DNA of 64,000 nucleotides. It comes from Novosphingobium guangzhouense. GTDB lineage: Bacteria > Pseudomonadota > Alphaproteobacteria > Sphingomonadales > Sphingomonadaceae. The notes beneath the pieces are model-generated. The model did no database searches. It was not told the DNA's origin and saw only the letters and a list, made by a program, of their open reading frames with translations. The stretch covers positions 62,001 to 126,000 of the forward strand of contig NZ_LYMM01000021.1 of the NCBI RefSeq assembly GCF_002896965.1. Reading direction: 5' to 3'. Numbering within the stretch: the stretch's first letter is position 1; the number at the start of each line of letters is the position of its first letter. Shown here piece by piece: positions 7,472-16,810 of this stretch. Made by a program: the position numbers and the translations under genes.

Positions 7472-8200
7472 GTGGCACGAATCGGTATCATCGGCAGCCA
7501 GGGGCGCATGGGGCAGGCGATCGCGGCGGCCATCGCCGATGCGGGTGAGGACTTCGCGGGCGGCGTCGACAAGGGCGGCGACGTTACCGCCATCGCCGGC
7601 AACGCCGATATCCTGATCGACTTTTCGAGCCCGGCGGCACTTGAAGGCAATCTTGATGCCGCGATGGCTGCAAAGCTGCCCATCGTCATCGGCACCACCG
7701 GACTTGAAGAGCGCCACCACTGGCTGATCGATGCGGCGGCGGAGCATATTCCGGTGCTGCAGACCGGCAACACCTCGCTCGGCGTTACCCTGCTGGCGCA
7801 TCTGGTGCGCGAGGCAGCGTCGCGGCTGGGCGAGGACTGGGACATCGAGATCGTCGAGACGCACCACCGCATGAAGGTGGACGCGCCTTCGGGCACCGCG
7901 CTGCTGCTGGGCGAGGCGGCGGCAAAGGGCCGCGCCGTTGATCTTGCCGCCAATGCCGTGCGCGGCCGCGACGGCATCACCGGCAAGCGCGAAGCGGGCA
8001 CCATCGGTTTCGCGGCCCTGCGCGGCGGCTCGGTGGCGGGCGATCATACCGTGCACTTCCTGGCCGACAACGAACGGCTCTCGCTCTCCCACCTTGCCGA
8101 GAACCGGGGCATCTTCGCGAAGGGTGCGGTGCGCGCGGCGCAGTGGCTGATCGGCAAGGGGGCAGGGCGCTATACCATGCCGGAAGTGCTGGGCCTGTAA
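7472..8200 (+). CDS. dapB: 4-hydroxy-tetrahydrodipicolinate reductase
   Basis: NAD(P)H-dependent reductase of the diaminopimelate/lysine pathway. The N-terminal Rossmann motif is GIIGSQGRMGQAI, and the active-site region has ETHHRMKVDAPSGTA with the catalytic His pair and Lys. The 242-residue length is typical for an alphaproteobacterial DapB. The start is GTG, with GGAG about 9 bp upstream. The downstream nth gene begins 10 bp after the stop, so the two are probably co-transcribed. dapE of the same pathway lies 2.7 kb further on, on the other strand. Confidence 0.95.
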   Translation: MARIGIIGSQGRMGQAIAAAIADAGEDFAGGVDKGGDVTAIAGNADILIDFSSPAALEGNLDAAMAAKLPIVIGTTGLEERHHWLIDAAAEHIPVLQTGNTSLGVTLLAHLVREAASRLGEDWDIEIVETHHRMKVDAPSGTALLLGEAAAKGRAVDLAANAVRGRDGITGKREAGTIGFAALRGGSVAGDHTVHFLADNERLSLSHLAENRGIFAKGAVRAAQWLIGKGAGRYTMPEVLGL

Positions 8201-8210
8201 GGAGGGGCCT

Positions 8211-8870
8211 TTGAAGAAGGACCAGATCTTCGAATTCTTCCGCCGTCTGGCCGAGGCCAATCCCTCGCCCGAAACGGAGCTGGAATTCGGCAATACCTAT
8301 CAGCTGCTGGTGGCGGTGACGCTTTCGGCGCAGGCGACCGACGTGGGCGTCAACAAGGCGACGCGCGCGCTGTTCGCAAAGGTGAAGACGCCCCAGCAGA
8401 TGGTGGACCTCGGCGAAGATGGGCTGAAGGAGCATATCAAGACCATCGGCCTGTTCAACACCAAGGCGAAGAACGTCATCGCCCTCTCGCAGATCCTTGT
8501 CGAGCGTTACGGCGGCGAGGTTCCGGCGAATCGCGATGCCATGGTCGAACTGCCCGGTGTCGGACGCAAGACGGCCAATGTCGTGATGAACTGCGCCTTC
8601 GGGGCAGAGACCTTCGCGGTCGACACGCATATCTTCCGCGTCGGCAACCGTACCGGGCTGGCCAAGGGCAAGACCCCGCTGGCGGTGGAAAAGCAGCTGG
8701 AGAAGAAGGTGCCGCAGCCGTTTCGCGTCGGTGCGCATCACTGGCTGATCCTTCACGGCCGCTACATCTGCAAGGCGCGCACGCCCGAATGCTGGCGCTG
8801 CCCGGAGGTGGACTTGTGCGCCTTCAAGGACAAGGTGCTGGACCGGGGCGGCAGAAAGGCTGCCGCCTGA
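8211..8870 (+). CDS. nth: Endonuclease III
   Basis: DNA glycosylase/AP lyase for oxidised pyrimidines. The helix-hairpin-helix ELPGVGRKTANVV carries the catalytic Lys; the catalytic Asp is in AVDTHIFRV. The [4Fe-4S] ligands are C-x6-C-x2-C-x5-C at the C-terminus (CKARTPECWRCPEVDLC). The start is TTG at 8211, supported by a perfect AAGGAGG directly after the dapB stop, with about 6 bp spacing. The 219-residue length is normal. It is the second DNA repair glycosylase in this window after mutM. Confidence 0.95.
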   Translation: MKKDQIFEFFRRLAEANPSPETELEFGNTYQLLVAVTLSAQATDVGVNKATRALFAKVKTPQQMVDLGEDGLKEHIKTIGLFNTKAKNVIALSQILVERYGGEVPANRDAMVELPGVGRKTANVVMNCAFGAETFAVDTHIFRVGNRTGLAKGKTPLAVEKQLEKKVPQPFRVGAHHWLILHGRYICKARTPECWRCPEVDLCAFKDKVLDRGGRKAAA

Positions 8871-8951
8871 CGGCTACGTCCTCTTGACGAAGGCAGCGTT
8901 CGGGGAGCCAATGGGCACCGCCGGACGTTCGCCCAACGAGAGGATGAGCCG

Positions 8952-9341
8952 ATGAAGACACCCGCTGCCCTGCTGTTTTCCGCTTTGACGCTGGCCGCCT
9001 GTTCGCAGGAAGGGCCGGGCGAAACGCCGGCGCCCCAGCCTGCCGCCGAAGTGACGGGCGCTGCCGTCGATTGCCTGACGGTGAACCGCTTCAACACCAC
9101 CCGCATCCGTGACGACAACACCATCGATTTCATCGGCGGTGCAGGGGGGCAGGTCTGGCGTGTGACGCTGCCCAATCGCTGCAACGGGCTGAAGTCGGCC
9201 GGGACGTTTACTTATGAAACGTCGCTATCGCAGCTGTGCCGTCAGGATATCATCTACCCCTTGCAGCAGATCGGCGGGGGCTGGCAGCGCATGGGCGGCT
9301 GCGGGATGGGGCCGTTCGTGCCGGTGAAGCTGGCGAAGTAA
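8952..9341 (+). CDS. Small lipoprotein, DUF6491-like
   Basis: A 129-residue envelope lipoprotein of unknown function. The N-terminus is a lipoprotein signal with lipobox LAAC (Cys17), then a Pro-rich linker. The mature part has four or more cysteines and a pattern (W-x-V-x-LPNRC, GL, LC, and D) that resembles DUF6491, a family common in sphingomonads; that family assignment is from memory. It has its own GAGAGGATGAGCCG leader and stands alone, convergent with the transporter gene downstream. Confidence 0.7.
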   Translation: MKTPAALLFSALTLAACSQEGPGETPAPQPAAEVTGAAVDCLTVNRFNTTRIRDDNTIDFIGGAGGQVWRVTLPNRCNGLKSAGTFTYETSLSQLCRQDIIYPLQQIGGGWQRMGGCGMGPFVPVKLAK

Positions 9342-9368
9342 CGGAACTCTTCGATCAGCGAATGGTGA

Positions 9369-9395
9369 AGGGGGCTTCGACAGGCTCGGCCCCCT
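9369..9395. terminator. Bidirectional hairpin between convergent genes
   Basis: AGGGGGC (9369-9375) pairs with GCCCCCT (9389-9395) around a 13-nt loop that contains TTCGACAGGCTCG. It lies between two convergent stop codons. No clear T tract follows, so it is a weak terminator call. Confidence 0.4.
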
Positions 9396-9405
9396 CGCCC
9401 TATCT

Positions 9406-10725
9406 TTATCCCTCGTACTGCTCGGGATCGATGTTAAGGCCCCGGCGACCGTCGGCAACGGTGTGGTGGGGGGAATGCAGCACTTCCGCGTCCGGGTCGG
9501 TCAGCGGCTGGAGCATCCCTTCCGAACGCGTGATGACGGCGGTGGCGACGGCGTTGCCCACCACGTTGGTGGCAGAGCGGCCCATGTCGAGGAACGTATC
9601 CACGCCCAGCAGCAGCGCGATGCCTTCCACCGGCAACCCGAACTGGGTGAGGGTGGCCGCGATCACCACAAGGCTGGCGCGCGGCACGCCTGCGATGCCC
9701 TTGGAACTGACCATCAGCGTCAGCAGCATCAGGATCTGCGTCATGATCGGCACGTGAATGCCGTAAGCCTGCGCGATGAACATCGACGCGAAGGTCATGT
9801 AGATCATCGAGCCGTCGAGGTTGAAGCTGTAGCCCAGCGGCAGGATGAAGCCCGACACGCGGCGCGGAACGCCGAAGCGGTCCAGCTGCTCGAACAGCTT
9901 GGGCAGGCTTGCTTCCGAAGACGCGGTGGAGAAGCTCAGCAGCAGCGGTTCGCGGATGTAGCGGAACAGCGTGACCACGCGCTTGCCCAGGAACAGGCCG
10001 CCGGCGCAGAACAGGATCACCCACAGCAGCGCCATGGCAAGGTAGAACTCGCTCACCAGCACGCCGTAAGTGACGATGATGCCAAGGCCCTGCGTGCCGA
10101 TGACGGCGGCGATCGCGCCGAACACCGCGAAGGGCGCAAAGCGCATCACGTAGCCGGTGATCTGCAGCATCAGTTCCGACAGCGCCTCGGTGCCGCGCAC
10201 GATCGGCGCGCCCTTTTCGCCAATCGCGGTCAGGCCGACGCCGACGAAGACCGAGAAGACCAGGATCTGCAGGATGTTGTTCTCCGCCATGGCCGCAAGC
10301 GGGCTAGCGGGGAAGATTTCCAGGATGAAGTGGCGCAGCGTCAGCTCGCCCATCTCAAGGTCGCCCACGCTCTGGCCCGTGTCGAGGCCGACGCCGACGC
10401 CGGGCTGGAACAGGTTGACCAGCACCAGCCCGAGGCTGAGTGAGACAAGGCTGGCGGTGATGAACCAGCCCAGCGCCTTGCCGCCGATGCGGCCAAGGGC
10501 AGTGCTGTCGCCCATGCCGGCGATGCCGGTCACGATGGTCGCGAAGACCAGCGGCGCAAGGATCATCTTGATCAGCTTGAGGAATACGTCCGGCAGCAGG
10601 CGGAAATATTCGGTCCACTGCTTGAGATGCGGATCGTCTGCCGGAAGGCTCGCGTGGAGTACGTACCCCGCCACGATGCCAAGGACCATGCCGATCAGAA
10701 TATAGAGCGTCAGGCGCCTGCCCAT
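9406..10725 (-). CDS. DAACS-family cation symporter (dicarboxylate/glutamate)
   Basis: Inner-membrane secondary transporter of the dicarboxylate/amino acid:cation symporter family (439 residues). About eight hydrophobic helices are visible, beginning YILIGMVLGIVAGYVLH. The substrate-binding signatures are the SFNLDGSMIYMT segment and the re-entrant loop SSKGIAGVPRAS. Substrate cannot be settled from sequence; C4-dicarboxylates (DctA-like) or glutamate/aspartate (GltP-like) are both possible. ATG 10725 was chosen for AAGGGG upstream and because the helical domain begins there. It probably has its own promoter in the 150-bp gap before dapE's 3' end. Confidence 0.9.
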   Translation of the reverse strand: MGRRLTLYILIGMVLGIVAGYVLHASLPADDPHLKQWTEYFRLLPDVFLKLIKMILAPLVFATIVTGIAGMGDSTALGRIGGKALGWFITASLVSLSLGLVLVNLFQPGVGVGLDTGQSVGDLEMGELTLRHFILEIFPASPLAAMAENNILQILVFSVFVGVGLTAIGEKGAPIVRGTEALSELMLQITGYVMRFAPFAVFGAIAAVIGTQGLGIIVTYGVLVSEFYLAMALLWVILFCAGGLFLGKRVVTLFRYIREPLLLSFSTASSEASLPKLFEQLDRFGVPRRVSGFILPLGYSFNLDGSMIYMTFASMFIAQAYGIHVPIMTQILMLLTLMVSSKGIAGVPRASLVVIAATLTQFGLPVEGIALLLGVDTFLDMGRSATNVVGNAVATAVITRSEGMLQPLTDPDAEVLHSPHHTVADGRRGLNIDPEQYEG

Positions 10726-10875
10726 TGCGAACCCCTTGTTAATGGTGGCGTCGTGAAAGCGCCGGAACCTATCAGCGTGGCCGGTGCGGTCAATGACGAG
10801 AGCGAAAAGGTTGCGCCCGGATGCAAGACGCAAGGCTTCGCGTTTCGCCCCGCCAGCGCCTGAAACAAATTCGCG

Positions 10876-12045
10876 TCAGCCCGCCAGCGCCGCCAGCGTC
10901 ACCCGTTCGAAGATCCGGGCCAGCGCATCAAGGTCGGCCACGGCGACGGCTTCGTCGCGCTTGTGCATGGTGGCATTGCACAGGCCGAATTCGATGACCG
11001 GGGACAGATCCTTGAGGAACCGCGCGTCGGACGTGCCGCCGCTGGTCGACAGTTCGGGCTCCACGCCGGTTTCGGCGCGGATCGCGTCGGCCAGCATGGT
11101 GGAGAACGCGCCCGGCTGGGTCAGGAACGCCTCGCCCGAGATCACCGGACGGGCCGTGCCGCCGTGCCTTTGCGCGATCTGCGCGACCCGCTCGGACAGG
11201 CTTTCGCCGGTGTGCAGGTCGTTGAAGCGGATCGAGATTCGCGCGGCGACCTTGGCCGGGATCACGTTGGTGGCGGGGTTGCCGCAGGAAACGTCGGTGA
11301 TTTCCAGATTGCTCGCCTGGAACCAGTCGGTCCCTTCGTCGAGGACGATGGCATCCAGTTCGGCCAGCATCGCAACCAGCCGGGTGATCGGATTGTCGGC
11401 AAGGTGCGGATAGGCGACGTGGCCTTGCTGCCCTTCGACCTCAAGCCAGATGTTGACCGAACCGCGGCGGCCAACCTTCATCATGTCACCCAGCCGGTTC
11501 ACCGAAGTCGGTTCGCCCACCAGGCACAAGTCGGGGATATCGCCCCTTTCGCGCATCAGGTCGATCAGGGCGAGGGTGCCGAAGCGGGCGGGGCCTTCCT
11601 CGTCGCCGGTGATGATGAAGCTGATGGTGCCTGCGTCCTGCGGCACGCGCCCGGCTGCCGCCACCATGGCCGCGATCGAGCCCTTCATGTCCACCGCGCC
11701 GCGCCCGTAGAGCATTTCCTGTCCTTCGGGGCCGCGCCGTTCGGGCAGGAAGGGTGCGCTGGTCCAGCCTTCGCCCGGCGGCACCACGTCAAGGTGCCCG
11801 GCATAGGCGAAGTGGCGCGCGCCTGCCGGGCCACGCCGGATCGCGAAGAGGTTCTCGACCGGCCCGTCGGGCGCTTCGCCTGCAAGGAAGCGGGTGACCT
11901 CGAAGCCGAGCGGCGCCAGCTGGCCCTCCAGGCAATCGAACACCGACCCGGTGGCGGGCGTGACGCTGGGGCACGCCATCAGCGCTTCGGCAAGATCGGC
12001 GACGCTGGCGGAAGGGGCTGCGATGAGAGGGGCGGTCTGGTCCAT
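10876..12045 (-). CDS. dapE: Succinyl-diaminopimelate desuccinylase
   Basis: M20-family dizinc hydrolase that removes succinate from N-succinyl-LL-diaminopimelate in lysine and cell-wall synthesis. Metal-ligand motifs in order: YAGHLDVVPPG, GRGAVDMKG, TGDEEG (catalytic Glu and ligand), and the C-terminal His in NATMHKRDE. 389 residues, slightly longer than the 375 or so usual. The long open frame upstream of the ATG at 12045 is a shadow of msrB and is not coding. A short 12-bp tandem repeat lies just upstream in its leader. Confidence 0.94.
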   Translation of the reverse strand: MDQTAPLIAAPSASVADLAEALMACPSVTPATGSVFDCLEGQLAPLGFEVTRFLAGEAPDGPVENLFAIRRGPAGARHFAYAGHLDVVPPGEGWTSAPFLPERRGPEGQEMLYGRGAVDMKGSIAAMVAAAGRVPQDAGTISFIITGDEEGPARFGTLALIDLMRERGDIPDLCLVGEPTSVNRLGDMMKVGRRGSVNIWLEVEGQQGHVAYPHLADNPITRLVAMLAELDAIVLDEGTDWFQASNLEITDVSCGNPATNVIPAKVAARISIRFNDLHTGESLSERVAQIAQRHGGTARPVISGEAFLTQPGAFSTMLADAIRAETGVEPELSTSGGTSDARFLKDLSPVIEFGLCNATMHKRDEAVAVADLDALARIFERVTLAALAG

Positions 12046-12078
12046 AAGTGCAGGGCCATCGCAGAAAAGCCCGGCGTT

Positions 12079-12126
12079 GGCTATAGGTGGGGCTATAGGC
12101 GGGGCTGCAGGGTGGGGGCATAGGGC
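12079..12126. repeat. 12-bp imperfect tandem repeat upstream of dapE
   Basis: Four imperfect units of 12 bp beginning at 12079, 12091, 12103 and 12115. The first two differ at one position (GGCTATAGGTGG, GGCTATAGGCGG). It lies in the dapE-msrB divergent intergenic region. Confidence 0.6.
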
Positions 12127-12207
12127 GGGCCATACCTCGGCGCGGACGGGTTCACTGGAAACTTGCCGGGCGATGCCCCATATCCGCGCCGAAGGAGAGC
12201 CTCCCCG

Positions 12208-12603
12208 ATGACCGACAAGATCCACCTGACCGACGAAGAATGGCGCGAAAAGCTTAGCCCGGAACAGTACTACGTGTTGCGCCAGGCAGGCACCGAACGG
12301 GCTTTCACCGGCAAATACGATGGCAACAAACAGGAAGGGCTCTATACTTGCGCGGGTTGCGGTGCGCCGCTGTTCGAATCCGATGACAAGTTCAATTCGG
12401 GTTGCGGCTGGCCAAGCTACACCGCGCCGGTGGACGAAGCCGCGATCGACGAGCACCGCGACACCTCTCACGGGATGATCCGTACCGAAGTGACCTGCGC
12501 GAAGTGCGACGGCCATCTTGGTCACGTGTTCCCCGACGGCCCCGCGCCCACCGGCCTGCGTTACTGCATCAACAGCGCCTCGCTGGATTTCGAGCCCAAG
12601 TGA
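12208..12603 (+). CDS. msrB: Peptide methionine-(R)-S-oxide reductase
   Basis: Repairs the R-epimer of oxidised methionine in proteins, probably in the cytoplasm because there is no signal peptide. Two zinc CxxC pairs are present (CAGC and CAKC). The catalytic cysteine is in RYCINSASL near residue 120, and a second cysteine in SGCGWPSY is the likely resolving residue. 131 residues is normal for a single-domain MsrB. ATG 12208 has AAGGAG at good spacing. It is divergent from dapE. Confidence 0.96.
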   Translation: MTDKIHLTDEEWREKLSPEQYYVLRQAGTERAFTGKYDGNKQEGLYTCAGCGAPLFESDDKFNSGCGWPSYTAPVDEAAIDEHRDTSHGMIRTEVTCAKCDGHLGHVFPDGPAPTGLRYCINSASLDFEPK

Positions 12604-12610
12604 CCCGCGC

Positions 12611-12633
12611 CTCCCCGAGCCTGCCTCGGGGAG
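12611..12633 (+). terminator. Hairpin after msrB
   Basis: CTCCCCGAG (12611-12619) pairs with CTCGGGGAG (12625-12633), a 9-bp stem with a 5-nt loop, 8 bp after the msrB stop. No T run follows. Confidence 0.5.
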
Positions 12634-12720
12634 TATGCGTTCACCTCGGGTTACAAATCGTCATGCAAGGTGTAGGAGCGAGCCCGTACATCCGTCCTCA
12701 TTGGGGTTTGCATCCTACCC

Positions 12721-14976
12721 ATGGCCAAGAATTCCGGCCCAAAAAGCTCCGGGGGCAACCGTGCCCCGCGTGCAGCTTCATCTTCCGCCGCCAAGAAGCC
12801 CCTGTGGCGCCGCATCGTGCGCGGCGTTTTCATATGGGGCGGCGCGCTGGCGCTGCTTGGCGCGATCTTCCTGGGCACCGCCGTCTTCTTCACGATGCGC
12901 GAACTGCCCGATTACAGCGCGCTCAAGAGCAGCCAGAACGGCCAGATGATCGTAGTGCGCGCGCGCGACGGGCGTGAACTTGTCTCGCTGGGGCCAAGCT
13001 ACGGCAGGTGGCTGCCTTATGACCAGATTCCCCAGATCATGCGTGATGCCATCGTCTCGGTCGAGGATCGCCGCTTCCGCGAGCATCCCGGCGTCGATCC
13101 GATCGGCCTGGCTCGCGCGGTCTACGTTTCGCTGACCACCGACAGCCGCGCCAAGGCGACCTCGACGCTGACGCAGCAGCTGGCGCGCAACATCTTCCTC
13201 AGCAATGCGCGTTCGTGGAACCGCAAGGCGCGCGAGATGGTGCTGGCGCTGGCGCTGGAGCGCAAGTTCAGCAAGGACCAGATCCTCGAACTCTATCTCA
13301 ACAAGGTGTATTTCGGCGGCGGCGCCTATGGCATCGACGCGGCCAGCCGCAAGTTCTTCGGCCACCCGGCCACCGAGCTGTCGACCGCGGAATCGGCGAT
13401 CATCGCAGGTCTTGTGAAGGCGCCGTCGAACTACTCCCCCACCGCGGACGTCGAGGCTGCCAAGGGGCGCGGCAAGGTCGTGCTTGGCCTCATGGCGCGC
13501 GAAGGCGTGATTTCGCAGAGCGAGGCCGACAGCGTCGACTTCTCGGACGTTAAGGTCGCCAAGGAAAAGGGCCAGAATTCGGTCCGCTACTTCACCGACT
13601 GGGCGCTGCCGCAGCTCGACATGCTGCTGCCCGAGAACAACGAGCCGATCGAGGTCTGGACCACGCTTGACCCTGCGATGCAGGATGCGGCGACGAAGTC
13701 GATCGATCGCAACGTTCCCGCAGGGGCGCAGGGCGCACTCGTCAGCCTCGACCGCGACGGCGCGGTGCTGGCGATGGTCGGCGGCACCGATTACGTGAAT
13801 TCGAACTATAACCGCGCCACGTCGGCGCTGCGCCAGCCGGGTTCGGCGTGGAAGCTGTTCGTCTACCTTTCCGCGCTTGAGGCAGGCTATACGCCTGACG
13901 ATGCGGTGGTCGACCAGCCGGTGACGATCCAGGGATGGAGCCCGCAGAACGATGGCCGCAACTTCGCGGGCCAGATCGACGTGCGCACCGCCTTCGCCTA
14001 TTCCAAGAACACCATCGCGGCCCAGCTGGGCAACGAGGTGGGCTTTGGAACCGTGGCCAGCATGGCCAAGCGCTTCGGCATCACCACGCAGATCAACACC
14101 AAGCCCGCGATGGTGCTGGGCACGTCCGAAGTGCGCGTGATCGACATGACGCGCGCCTTCGCGGCGGTTTCGGCGGGCGGGACTTCGGTGGAGCCTTATG
14201 GCATCACCAAGGTCACCACGACTTCGGGCGAACTGCTCTACGAACACAAGTCCGTGCAGGGGCAGGTGCTGGTGCCGCATTACGTGGCCGCCGGGATCAC
14301 CGACCTGTTGCAGACCGCCGTGGCCATCGGCACCGGCCGCGCCGCGCAGATCGGCCGTCCGGTGGCGGGCAAGACCGGCACCACCAGTTCCAACAAGGAC
14401 GGCTGGTTCCTGGGCTTCTCCAGCGGCATCACCACCGGCGTGTGGATGGGCCGCGACGACGCCAAGCGGGTCGGCGGTCTGTCGGGCGGCCATGCCCCGG
14501 CACGCGCCTTCGCGGATTACATGAAGGTTGCCGTCGCCAAGCGCCCGGTCGAACAGTTCGACACCCAGCTGACCCTGCCCGAATGGCAGCTTGAGCCGGA
14601 CGACGAGGCCATGCAGGGCAATCCGGAGGACTATTACTACACCGACGAGAACGGCAATCTGGTCCACCCGGACAGCGCCGCGCCCGATCAGCCGCCTTAT
14701 GGCGAAGGGCAGGGCGTACCGCCTCCTAACGGCGGCATGGTTCCGCCCGATTACGCCCCGCAGGGCGGTGGGCAGGGCGGTGGGCAGGGGGCGCCGCCTC
14801 CGGCCGCCGGCACCGACTTCCTTGATCGCGCCACCGGGCGTGAGCGGGAAGAGCAGGGGCTGCGTTCACCGGGGCAGGTGCAGGGCGCCTATCCGGGCGC
14901 GCGGCCCACGCCGACCCCGCGCGTCACGCCTGCGCCCCGTCCGCTGCCGACCCGCACACCGGGGCTGCAGCAGTAG
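12721..14976 (+). CDS. Class A penicillin-binding protein (GT51 + transpeptidase)
   Basis: Bifunctional peptidoglycan synthase (751 residues). A short Ser/Lys-rich cytoplasmic N-terminus is followed by one transmembrane helix (~35-58). The GT51 transglycosylase domain has the catalytic Glu115 in VEDRRF and the TLTQQLARNIFL motif. The transpeptidase domain has the SxxK serine at 375 (PGSAWK), SxN at 428-430 and KTG at 551-553. The last ~130 residues form a Pro/Gly/Gln-rich low-complexity tail, likely a periplasmic linker or wall-contact region. It is closest to PBP1A/1C-type enzymes but the subtype is not settled. A strong terminator separates it from the convergent protease gene. Confidence 0.93.
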   Translation: MAKNSGPKSSGGNRAPRAASSSAAKKPLWRRIVRGVFIWGGALALLGAIFLGTAVFFTMRELPDYSALKSSQNGQMIVVRARDGRELVSLGPSYGRWLPYDQIPQIMRDAIVSVEDRRFREHPGVDPIGLARAVYVSLTTDSRAKATSTLTQQLARNIFLSNARSWNRKAREMVLALALERKFSKDQILELYLNKVYFGGGAYGIDAASRKFFGHPATELSTAESAIIAGLVKAPSNYSPTADVEAAKGRGKVVLGLMAREGVISQSEADSVDFSDVKVAKEKGQNSVRYFTDWALPQLDMLLPENNEPIEVWTTLDPAMQDAATKSIDRNVPAGAQGALVSLDRDGAVLAMVGGTDYVNSNYNRATSALRQPGSAWKLFVYLSALEAGYTPDDAVVDQPVTIQGWSPQNDGRNFAGQIDVRTAFAYSKNTIAAQLGNEVGFGTVASMAKRFGITTQINTKPAMVLGTSEVRVIDMTRAFAAVSAGGTSVEPYGITKVTTTSGELLYEHKSVQGQVLVPHYVAAGITDLLQTAVAIGTGRAAQIGRPVAGKTGTTSSNKDGWFLGFSSGITTGVWMGRDDAKRVGGLSGGHAPARAFADYMKVAVAKRPVEQFDTQLTLPEWQLEPDDEAMQGNPEDYYYTDENGNLVHPDSAAPDQPPYGEGQGVPPPNGGMVPPDYAPQGGGQGGGQGAPPPAAGTDFLDRATGREREEQGLRSPGQVQGAYPGARPTPTPRVTPAPRPLPTRTPGLQQ

Positions 14977-15023
14977 TTTGGCCAGTCCCTCGGCTGTTCG
15001 GTCCGGGGGGCGCAAGCACACAC

Positions 15024-15059
15024 GAAAAGGCCCGCCGGATCGCTCCGGCGGGCCTTTTC
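15024..15059. terminator. Bidirectional terminator
   Basis: A perfect 16-bp stem (GAAAAGGCCCGCCGGA at 15024-15039 with 15044-15059, loop TCGC) has an A run on one side and a T run on the other. It can therefore terminate both the penicillin-binding protein gene and the convergent protease gene. Confidence 0.88.
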
Positions 15060-15081
15060 CTTTTACGCCTTCAGCGTCGTG

Positions 15082-16635
15082 TCAGCGCAGGCGCACCGGC
15101 ACGAAAGTCGCCTGCTGGCCGCGCGGCTGGACGCGCAGGAGCAGGGCCGAGCGACCTTCCGCCTTGGCGGCGTTGATCGCTGCGGTCAGGTCGGCGGCGG
15201 TGGTCACCGGACGGCCGTTTGCCTGCAGGATGATGAAGCCGCGCTGGAAGCCCTTCTGGCCCGCATCCGAGTTCGGATCGACGGCCACGATGACCACGCC
15301 CTTGGTGCCTTCCGCCGCGCCCAGCTGGCGTGCGATGGTGGCGGTCAGCGGGGTCACGGTCAGGCCCAGCGAGTTCTCGATGACGCCCTTTTCCTGCTTC
15401 TGGGGCGGGTTGTTGAAGGCATCGCCGTCTTCATCGCCATCGGGGGTGAAGGACTGCGAAAGTTCATCCTCGCTCGGGCGCTTGCCGACCGTGGCGGTGA
15501 CCGTCTGGCGCTTGCCGCCACGGATCACCTCGACCGGGATACGCGCGCCGGGCTTGGTGTTGGCAACGATGAAGGACAGCGTCTGGTCCTTGGTGACTTC
15601 CTTGCCGTCGACAGAGACGACGACGTCGCCCGCCTGCAGACCGGCCTTGGCTGCCGGGCCGTCCGGCTCGACCAGCTGGATGAATTCACCCTTGTTGTGA
15701 GCGATGCCCAGCGAATCGGCGATGTCTTCGGTCACCGGCTGGATGCGCACGCCAAGGTAGCCGCGCTCGATCGCTTCGCCCTTGATCAGCTTCTGGACGA
15801 GCGGGGCCGCGATTTCCGCCGGAATGGCAAAGCCGATGCCGACGCTGCCGCCGGTGGGCGAGAAGATCGCGTTGTTGATGCCGATCACCTGACCGCTCAT
15901 GTCGAACATCGGGCCACCCGAGTTGCCCCGGTTGATCGCGGCGTCGGTCTGGAGATAGCGGTCATAGGCGCCCGCGCCCGAGCCGGTCGATCGGTACACG
16001 GCCGATACGATGCCCGAAGTCACCGTGCCGCCAAGTCCGAAGGGGTTGCCGATCGCGATGATCCAGTCGCCCACGCGGGCCTTGCGGCTATCGCCGAACT
16101 TCACGAAGGGCAGACTCTTGCCCGCGTCGATCTTGAGCACGGCAAGGTCGGATGCGGCGTCCTTGCCGATCAGCTTGGCCGGGTACTCCGTGCCGTCGGG
16201 CATGGTGACGGTGATCGATTCGACCTGTCCCTTGCCCTCGGCGGTGATGACGTGGTTGTTCGTCACGACATAGCCGTCGGCCGAGACGATGAAGCCCGAA
16301 CCGAGCGACTGCGCCTCACGCGTCTGGGGCGCGCCGCCACCGCCGCCCTGTCCGCCGAACAGCCCCTCGAACGGGGTGCCCGCGAAGGGGTTGTTGCCGG
16401 CGCCCGCGACCTGCACCTTCTGGCGGGTCGAGATGTTGACGACGGCAGGCTGCAGCTGTGCGGTCAGATCCGCAAAGCTGGCGGGGGCCCCGGCACGCGG
16501 CACCACCTTCGAGATTTCGCTGGCCTCGTTCTGGGCCACCTGCGCGCCTGCGGGGTAGCCGGTGACGAGCGATGCGGTTGCGCCTCCAAGCAGGAGCGCT
16601 GTGGTCAGTCCATAAGCATATCGCACGGGCTTCAC
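15082..16635 (-). CDS. Do-family periplasmic serine endoprotease (DegP/MucD-like)
   Basis: Periplasmic protease/chaperone for misfolded envelope proteins (517 residues). The N-terminus is a signal peptide (YGLTTALLLGGATASLV). The catalytic triad is His128 (TNNHVI), Asp163 (DLAVLKID) and Ser239 (GNSGGP). Two PDZ domains follow (about residues 295-390 and 415-515). The linker before the protease domain contains a Gly-rich loop. The GTG start at 16635 has GAGGAA about 9 bp upstream and begins directly at the signal peptide, whereas the longer open frame lacks one. Its neighbours upstream are hflC and hflK, also membrane-protein quality control. Confidence 0.93.
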   Translation of the reverse strand: MKPVRYAYGLTTALLLGGATASLVTGYPAGAQVAQNEASEISKVVPRAGAPASFADLTAQLQPAVVNISTRQKVQVAGAGNNPFAGTPFEGLFGGQGGGGGAPQTREAQSLGSGFIVSADGYVVTNNHVITAEGKGQVESITVTMPDGTEYPAKLIGKDAASDLAVLKIDAGKSLPFVKFGDSRKARVGDWIIAIGNPFGLGGTVTSGIVSAVYRSTGSGAGAYDRYLQTDAAINRGNSGGPMFDMSGQVIGINNAIFSPTGGSVGIGFAIPAEIAAPLVQKLIKGEAIERGYLGVRIQPVTEDIADSLGIAHNKGEFIQLVEPDGPAAKAGLQAGDVVVSVDGKEVTKDQTLSFIVANTKPGARIPVEVIRGGKRQTVTATVGKRPSEDELSQSFTPDGDEDGDAFNNPPQKQEKGVIENSLGLTVTPLTATIARQLGAAEGTKGVVIVAVDPNSDAGQKGFQRGFIILQANGRPVTTAADLTAAINAAKAEGRSALLLRVQPRGQQATFVPVRLR

Positions 16636-16810
16636 GTCCTTTGATTCCTCCGTTTGGCGGCTTGCGCCTAGATCCGACTGGTAACCCCGGAGCGGTTTCA
16701 CGCCCCGCGAGCTTAACCGGATTTGAATGATGCGGAAATCCGCCACTTTTACGCAATTCCGGCCAGAACTTTCTGAAGCGTAACTTCCGAAGCGCAACGG
16801 CCGAAACCGC

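Noticed and set aside
10726..10875. A small gene in the transporter-dapE gap
   Set aside because: Short open frames exist in all directions but none has a ribosome binding site or recognisable product.
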